Source: Branchiostoma floridae (taxonomy: Eukaryota > Chordata > Leptocardii > Amphioxiformes > Branchiostomatidae). Taken from it: a DNA stretch of 64,000 nucleotides. The stretch covers positions 16,696,564-16,760,563 of the forward strand of contig NC_049987.1 of the NCBI RefSeq assembly GCF_000003815.2. Direction: 5' to 3'. Under the pieces are notes generated by a model, which saw only the letters and a program-made list of their open reading frames with translations, had not been told where the DNA came from and did no database searches. Of this stretch, positions 53,501 through 62,500 are shown piece by piece (positions within the stretch are counted from its first letter, which is position 1; each line of letters starts with the position of its first letter). Position numbers and translations under genes: made by a program.

Positions 53501-56500
53501 CTGGTTGGATTGCGATGATATTTAGTGGTAGGCCCCCTGATCGATTTTTTGGTACTGCACTAGCACAAGTTTTTGTGTCTTTTGTCTAGACATGTCACAG
53601 TCTTGATTAACATGCTTGTTACTATACTAATTTATGTCGTAGATAGTTTTTGATGACAGGGAGAAGCGATGTTGGTTTGCCCCTTCCATTGCAACTTGTT
53701 CTGTTTCATCAAGGGACAAATATTACTTCAAAGCGACACAGAATGCATAGTAATTACTCACTTGGATCCGTGCCACTGTTGTCCACAACATGACGTCTTC
53801 CAGCACTTCCCATCCGGCACCAAACCTCCGTAGACGAGCTGGTCAAGACCTGTGGAATCATCAATGACAACGGCAATGGTCTTTATTGCATATCCTTTAC
53901 CAACATGCGTTAAATGCATTGAGTTAGATAAGTCAAGTAGAAGCGTAGAGAGGTTATGTTATATCCCATTTGAATCTACAGAGTTTCTTCCACTTCCTAA
54001 AACGTTTGTAACATTGTCAGATTATCAAGATTAGCAGTACCAAATTGAATACAATGTGTTACAGTCCGGTTGAATGTTGCCCAAGATCATACAAACATCA
54101 TGATTACTAAATAATACATAGACCATGTTCCAAAAATCATAATGGAAAGTTAAAACATTCATTTTCAATTGAGGTGAAGCAAGATCATTTGGTATGTTAA
54201 TGTTTTTTTACCCTTTTACGCGTATGACCTTTCTAAAATCTGAATCTCTTATTATTGCTCTTCTTTGGCTTTCTATTTATTTCTAGTGCCCATGATGATG
54301 AGCAGTTTAGTATCATACCTCGCATGCTGTATCACCGAACATGACTTCATTTTCCTCGGCGTTTGTGCTGAAACCCTCTCCGGAAAGTCCCACAAGTGTC
54401 CCGCCGGATAAGGACCCTTGGGACGGGGACACTCCCGTCACACGTAGAACGTACTCAACGGTTGGGAAAGACGCGGATCTGAAAAGCAATGACAAAAAAT
54501 TACTCTCTGATATAGGATTAATGACCCACCCTGGGCTGTATACGGTGCCATAATTCATGGCCGGTTAATATGACCACCGAATGATCGATCGAGTCCGCAT
54601 TTCTTACTTCCTAGACCAGCCGAAACGTCACTGTGATCGATTTGTGATCGATTTCTACCTTTAATCCGTCTTTGAATCGAGCCGCAATTTTGATGGCTTT
54701 CGTTCTCAGCACTGTCAGATCCCTACTCACTGATGGTTGACAATACCCTGGAAACAAGACCTATACCCCGGATGCGGGTAATGGAGAAATTGGAGCTATC
54801 TGGTTGACGTCGTCTGGCTATACGATAATACATCATAAGTGCTTGGTGATTATTCTCAGTATTCAGGAATGACTTTTGACTTACCCGTCTATGACGCCAT
54901 ACCCATTCCCATCGACGTTTAGCAAGATGTCATACGTTCCTGGTGCCAATCCTGGTAGAGTACACATGACCCTATTGCTATCTACAACTGTAAGAGAATG
55001 TAAGAAGATTAATTTAGCATTCTCATCGTATGTCAACTGGTAATCCTGAAAAACAATCTGGCTATGTAAATGTATTTCTAACACTATAATAATAATTTTC
55101 CTAGATTGACAGAAAGACATTTTATAATGTATATTTTTACGTCAGTGTGTGAATGAAATAGAGTAATAGGAACAAATTCATTAAGAACATCCACAAACCT
55201 GTTTCAACCTCTTCAGTTTCTCCATGGCCTCTGAAGACAATCGTTGGTGAATTCCCAAAACCAGAACCTTCGATTGTCAAAGTATCTCCACCTTAAATGA
55301 TAAAAGAAAATCCCAATACTTTTCAAACATATGTGGCATTATTGTAATGGCCATATTAATTATTCTCAACAAAAAGATTCCTGTCAGTAAGAATATTATG
55401 TATTTACCTTTAACTCCGCTTTGTCGTGGGGAGTACGCTGTGATGATAGGGGTCCATCCGGCGTCGTATGTGAACGTATCTGCAGCTGTTAGACCACTGA
55501 CCGCGACATCTGCGCTACCAGCAACCTAACATCAGAAAAGATCTAGACATTGACTATTTCCATATATTAAACTGAGCAATTGTTCCAGGGTAACACAGTT
55601 CATCCATAAAGCATGTGCTACAGTGCGGTCAACTCTAAAGCTGGAAGAGAACCAACTGTCGACAATTATCTAAGACAGCCTTTTCTGTGACAAGACGGCT
55701 GGATTTTGCAGAAAACAAGCATGAATATCCCAAGAATGCTCTCGGTTTGCAATTATACGACGTATTTGACCAGGCGTTTACCCATTTTACATCATTTACT
55801 TTACCCAGTGTTTTTATATCGGTGTTATATTGATAGAATTATATGAAATATAACGGAACATCGACTTGGCTTTGAACTCGGTCGTCGTTAAAGATCCATA
55901 ACAAAAGATCAACATCGTATTGTGAAATAATATCGGTGTGCACTTCACTTCTTCATCGCTCACCCCGGGAGGAACAATGCAGACGATATGCTCGTTGCTA
56001 CGGGAGATGACGTCACATTCATTTCCGCCTACTCTTGGGATGTCATCGTCAGCAAAACCATACCCAGTGACATTCAACCGAACACCTCCTGAAATACACA
56101 GAAATATTCAGACGATTCCATCAGCAGATTCGATTCCAGTATCCTTAAAGGCGATGGAATATTTTATTTACAATAACTAATGACATTTTTAAAAAGAAAC
56201 ACAGTTGATGTTTGCGTGTTCAGCAGTTAACCTAAACTACTTTTGGACAATTTTTTCTAGTGCCCTACAGAATAGATAATCTTTAAGCAGAGGTTGCATA
56301 TAAATACCTCCAAGTCCAGAGGCTGTTGGGCTGATCCCTGTTACGCCTCCGAGGTAGGTGAAGGAGACGTCTCCTGTGGCCCTCCCATTTGTGTTTGCAT
56401 CCGGATCGCTTCCATGCGGCAACACATACACTTTCACTGTATGCTGTCCTCGCCCACAACTTCCCACTGAAAAATGAATAGTAATCTTGATGTGGGCTAC

Positions 56501-59500
56501 CAGTTTGTAATCCTGCCTCTGTATCAAAAAATCAAGGTTTTGGAAGTCCGAATTCACATACAAACATAAGGTCTTGGTCCAAACGGTTCCTCGGTGCCGT
56601 TTCTGTCTTTCCTAGCATATTTCATCCCTGCAATATAATTGAAATCCAATCTTTTTTATCGGAATGACTTGAATCACTTGGCAAAAAATAATAATAAAGG
56701 TGGTGACATGTTAGACCATCCACTGGTTTACCAACAACCTTTGAGCATACCTATCACACCTAATGTCTATTATATAATACATTTATTGATAACTTTGAAC
56801 TTCCCATGAAGAAGGCTACAGTATCATAAAATTTTATTACCTGTGCATCTTATGGAGTTTGAAGTGCAGGTAGATGGTTCACAGGCCACGCCTTCGTCAG
56901 TATCATCCGTGTGACCAATGACCACCTTCATATCAGTACAGTCGCTGCTGAAGCCAGTGCCGGCAATATCAACTTCAATCCCTCCGTTTCCTGCGACGAA
57001 AAAAATGCCAAAAATGTAAAGAAATCAGTTCTTTATACATACATATATTTACATATATATACATATATATACACATATTCTTATCTAGTTGTAGCATTAA
57101 CAGTTCCGCTTCCAGTGCGATCTAACGTTCATCACAAGTCCCTATCACATAATCCAATCTCTGATTCAATAAAGCTATTTAGCATAAGGCATGGACGGCT
57201 TTTTCTCCTGTTTGCTTCAGGGGACCAATTGCAAAAGAGCAGTTTACCGGCTGGTTCGCCATGTCGGGTTACATGTCCGGCAAGGATTACTAGTAACCGA
57301 CAGCTCTTTACCTGCATGTATGCAGGTATGGTTTTCACGGGCGTGGGAAAATTTGGAAGCTGGGGATTTAGGGCGCTGTATCTCGAGAACGGATGGTGCG
57401 AGCACGACGATATTTGGTACGTGGGTTGGGGGTGGTGGCCTGACACTCAGGTTTGATTTTGGGCTTCCTGGCGTTTGAACTTGACATTGCAGGTGGCATT
57501 TTTGGTGTTTTGGGGGCACTTTTGGCGCTGTGTGTCCGGAACGATACGCGCGATTGCAACGATTTTTGGTGCATGGGTGGGGGGTTGTTGCCTGTTGCCT
57601 AGGATTGACTTTGGGCCTTGCCGCGTTTGAACTTGACCCGGCAGGTCGAATTTTGTGTCCGGGAGGGGTATTTCCGGAGTTATATCCTCTGAACGGTTGG
57701 TGCTGGCGCGATGATATTTGGCACATGTGTCGGCGATGGGTGAATAATTCTCAATTTTGATTTTGGCGCCCTTGGTGCTTGAACTTGACATTTTAGGTTA
57801 CCTTTTGTGCGGGCACGGGGCGTGCGCTGTATCTCCGGAACGCAAGGTGCCATTGTGTTGCTATTTGGTACGTGAGTTGTTGGTGGTGTCCTGGTGGTGA
57901 GGTTTGATTTTGGGCCTCCTAGTGCTTGAACTTGATACTGTATAGGTTGACCCTGTTTTGGTGTGGTTGGGGCATCCCCCCAATATCTGCTTGGTTGCTG
58001 ACGGTTGGGTTGGGTAGAACCATCATCTGTTTTGGTTGATTGAGAGGTCTTTAAGTTTACACCTAGAACCATCATCTGGCCTGGGCCACCTTCAATGTAT
58101 CAGGTTACTTTGTATCAACAGTGTCTGACCTGCCAGATGATATACTTAGTCTAGTATCTGTTGCTGTATTTGTTAGGTACAGTTTGAGTTTGCTTCTTAG
58201 TCCGAGTTTGTGGTGTTTTGAGAGCTGTGTAGTACTGGGTTTAATGTTCTGGTACAAGTTCCTTTACCCTGTTTGGCAATCAGCAGAAGATACAACTTTC
58301 TAAAGTGGAGGAGAAATGTATAGAGCTTGAGTGTAAGACAAAGGTATGTGTATGATTTTTCCTGTTTCTTGTTGTTTCTTTGGGGATGCCATTTCCGTAT
58401 TGTATGCCGGTAATTTGTAGTTTGGGGCTAGTCATATTTGCTTGATTTTTGGGCCTGCTTAATCTATAGTACGGGCAAGGTTAAGTGGTAGAGGCTTTGT
58501 TTTGTTTTAAATTTGGTATCGTTTGTTGCATTTTGTCACTGCAAAAATATGATGAAATTGTTTCCTCCTCTAAGCAGCTGCTCATTGATTTGGGGGGATG
58601 TTTGCTGGGTGTTCACTCTGACTACGACAGCTTTCTGAACTTTTTAAAGTTGCCAGCAGCTTGCCATTTATGAATGGGATTGACAAGGACATTTTGAGTA
58701 GTAAATTCTGCTGTAAAATTTGGCTTAGGTACTTCAGGAGATTTAGGTTTTAGTTGGACGGATTGAACAAAATATCATACCACCCTAATGCTGCTGGATG
58801 GGGCCTACCACTATTCATATTGTCTATGGAACTACTGTAAAAATATAATTTTTCAAATTATGCAAATTACCTTCCAGTGTCAAGTGATATAACACTTCAG
58901 AAATAAATCTTTAATGAATATCATTGGTACAATAAGGAGATTTAGCAGCTGCATTAGGTCAGTACATTGAAATAGGAAGATATCAGTACTGAATATATCA
59001 TATGTGACAGAACAACTACATGGGCCATCTGACTCTGAGACCAAAAAAGGTAGGAAAAGTCGTCTCAATAACTTTAAGGTACTGTGGTTGGTTACATGCT
59101 TAAGAAATCCAAAATAATTAATGTTCATCCATGCCCAAACTTACACATTCTGAAAATGGAATTTCAGACTTTTGCATGGTGCACAACCAACACGGTAAAA
59201 ATACGCAACCAGGGACGAAAAGGAAAAAAAAATACACAATAGGTCTACAGACACCTAATACATTTCATGCAGGCCTGAGGTCTACGAACTCTTGTTATAA
59301 TTGGTGATCACGGTAGTCACACTTAAAACAACCTGCCATCTCACTCAAATGTAGTTGTTGATAAGCAGAAGACGGTATACCTTGTGGAGGAGTGACACTT
59401 GTTATGGTTGGAGTGTTGCCTGAAGCCCACGAAAAACTGCAGTCCCCCTCACATCGAGATGGGATGTTGTTTATAGACACTGCCACCTGAATCCAGATGT

Positions 59501-62500
59501 AAAGTTAACACATATTCATATAAGACTTACATGGTAACTACCTACGCAATGTACCTCCAATTTATTGTTTAAAACAGAAACCCCAGTGATGAACCGGCAC
59601 GAGGGGTGATACAAACTTGGCCACATTTGGGATTATGTTCTCGCCGCAAAAGCGCCACCTTCAATGGCTACATATAGCGGCGAGATGCAGAACTCCAGTC
59701 AGAAGCTCTGAGGAAGGTGTCTGGTAGACATCGAATCATAAGCACAGTAAGTACATCCTGGTTGTGTATAAGAATTCTCCTAAATCCTAGAAACTTAACA
59801 TATTTGCTTCAAATGCAAGATATTGTACATGATCAATTAAATCTTCTGATTTCATGTCCCAAAATTGACAATGATAGAAAGTCTTCCCTTGAGTCAACAT
59901 GTTCGTTTGCTTTATTGAAAAAAGTCTCAAGCCCACCTGTGGTGTATCATGCCAGGTACGCAGCATGTCACCAGGGATAGGATAAAACCACAGACCTCCA
60001 TTGTTTGTGGTACTCTGTTCAATCTTCACATCGTTTCCTGTCAGGTCTGTGCCGTCAACCTGTAAACTCGTACCATAAGAACAACAATTATGCAAGCATG
60101 TCATCACACTCTTAAACTCAAATGTAAGTTCATCGGTGACGTTAATCAACATTGTGATACAATTTGACACTTTAAATCTGTCCACAAAATAAAGCGTTTA
60201 CCAACAAGCTTTCGATCAGTCCTCTGAACCTTTTCAAGTTGTAATGACCCAAAGCCTATGTCAAACATCCAGACTGGAAGTGTGATGTCAGCAATGGGTC
60301 AAAGATGCTTGGAAGTCGGTATCGGCCCCCGTCTCAGTTGAGGGAAGGCTGATGTACTCTGATGTAAATGGCCTCTTTCACTCTCAAACTGTGCACCCTT
60401 AACCAAAAGTTAATTAAATATCACTTACCTGAAGATCACGTTTATCGCCTCCATCGAGCAGCCATTCTACCTTCCACTTGTAGCCAGAACACTCTCCTTC
60501 GCGTTCGACCTTGGCAGCAATGCCAAGTTCCAGCTTCAAAATGGCGGCAAGGTCCTCTTCTGTGGCATTTGCGGGAACTACAGGAAGTAATATAAGAAAC
60601 AAATGTTACTATCAGTTTTACCTGTTACAAGCTCATTGAATAAACAGGAAGATGGAAAGGTTGATCCAACACTAGATGTGACAGATACGATTACAGCGGG
60701 ACATTTTCACATCTGCACAGCAAATCATATTTACGTAAAACTATCCATTGACAACCGTAACTCATTATTTTCCCATAGAAGTCTTGATCTGATTTTGGAC
60801 ACCATCAACGTTTGGCCTTACCTGTGGCAACTCTGTTTTCGAATGTCACATGAAAGTTGCCCTGCACGGGAAGACTTGCGGCTTGCAGTTTCTCAATGTT
60901 CACACCGCAGTCTCCAGTGCACGTCACCTATACACAAAGTTATGCGATGTTTGGTCAGCAAACATCTTATACCTCTTTGTAATGATCTAGATATGATCAA
61001 CGTTAATTGATTGATGAGCGCACACCAAAATATCAGAGACACCAGTCTTTGTAACTTTCCTGCATTTCCAACTAGCAACTGTCAAACTAGGAATCATGTA
61101 ATCCACATGTATGCCGTTTGTGTTTGCGTCATACCTGTGCTTCCATGAGAGGGAAGCTGTGGCCACAGTTGTACGGGATAAAGGTGACGTCATATCCAGT
61201 TCCAACCTTGTCCACTTCCACTTCCTTCACCAGATTGCCGTCTAACTGGGCTGTCAGGCGACGGTTACTAGCTACATCTAAGGAAACAAAACAAAACACT
61301 CCACTGTTATCAATAAAGCAACACTTGTGTCAAATATTCTCAAAGTATATGTAACATACATTCGCATAATTCCACCAGGTGCCATAATACCGCCACCTCA
61401 AAAAACGTTGTTATAGAGGCCTTCTCAAGATTGTCTTCAACACGTAAACATCTGAATTGTATTACATTTAGGATATCTAACATTCGGTGTTCAAGACAAT
61501 CTTGGGAATACCTCTATACTAACGTTTTTTTTTTTGAGGTGGCGGTATTATGGCACCTGGTGGAATTATGATAGTCGATGTTAATAATCATAAAACGTTT
61601 TCTCATTGTAAGACTGATGACATGTAGTAAAATTGTGCAAGTTTGCATCATGGTTAAAGGAAGAATTGATTCCACAGCTATCTTTATTCCAGGCCTATTT
61701 AATTAAGTTCTATTGCGAACCTCATTTTGTTTTGGAGAAGAACATTCTAAAGAAGAGAACGTATAAGTATGCTGTAGTTACTTGCCTGTTGGTGCCATAG
61801 GCTCCACTTTTCCAATGAAGAAGTTGTCAATAAAGAAGTCTGCTGGTTCTTCTTCTTCGTCGGTGTCTTCTGGTGCCACTCGGATGTCCTGGATCCTGAC
61901 GTTGGATGCTAGTGGCCGTAGGTTGGAGAACAGTGACTGAAGGTTGATACATGTATACTGCCATCTGAAAAAAAACATCACCGCATCAGAATATACGTTT
62001 TATTGAAGTTACCATTGAACAAGTTTTAAACTAAAGATTACTGATTCTAATTCTGTTATAGGAGAGAAAAAACAACAACGTACGATTACTAATTCTTAGT
62101 CTGTATAGAAGAGAAGGAAAACAACAACGTACTCTGTGTTGGCAGCGAAGTCCAGACTTGTGTCATTGTCGGGCCCAAACCAAGTATCCTCCTCTTGTTG
62201 TTCGCCGTCATTACTGTCATACCGGAAACGGAAGCCGATTCTTGAAGCCATGTCACCCTTGTATGCAAAGCACATCTGTGGAGTAAACAAAGTGTCTGTT
62301 TGAAATATTTTGTGTTGGACTAATTCAACATGGTCAATTGTGAGCCAAGTCGGACATGATAGACAGTCCAGGTCATTAGGTCATTGGCAGAGGCTACTAA
62401 TTCATGGGGGGTATTGTATGAAGTCTTCGAAGGCCACATATCTGACCTTACGGTAACTTTCTATAGGTATGACTCCACGTGAATTATAGTTTTATCAATG

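Noticed and set aside
54600..54640. CCGAAACGTC word similar to the end of a hammerhead
   Set aside because: No CUGANGA upstream and no stem II; a chance match.
57132..58075. Several 100-180-residue open frames on both strands
   Set aside because: They run through the 152-bp tandem array; repeats without stops give long frames by chance.
60200..60238. Third hammerhead-like phrase (minus strand CAGAGGA...GAAAGCUUGUUGG)
   Set aside because: The first core reads CAGAGGA, stem II is too short and no cleavage triplet is placed correctly; at best a distant Penelope remnant.
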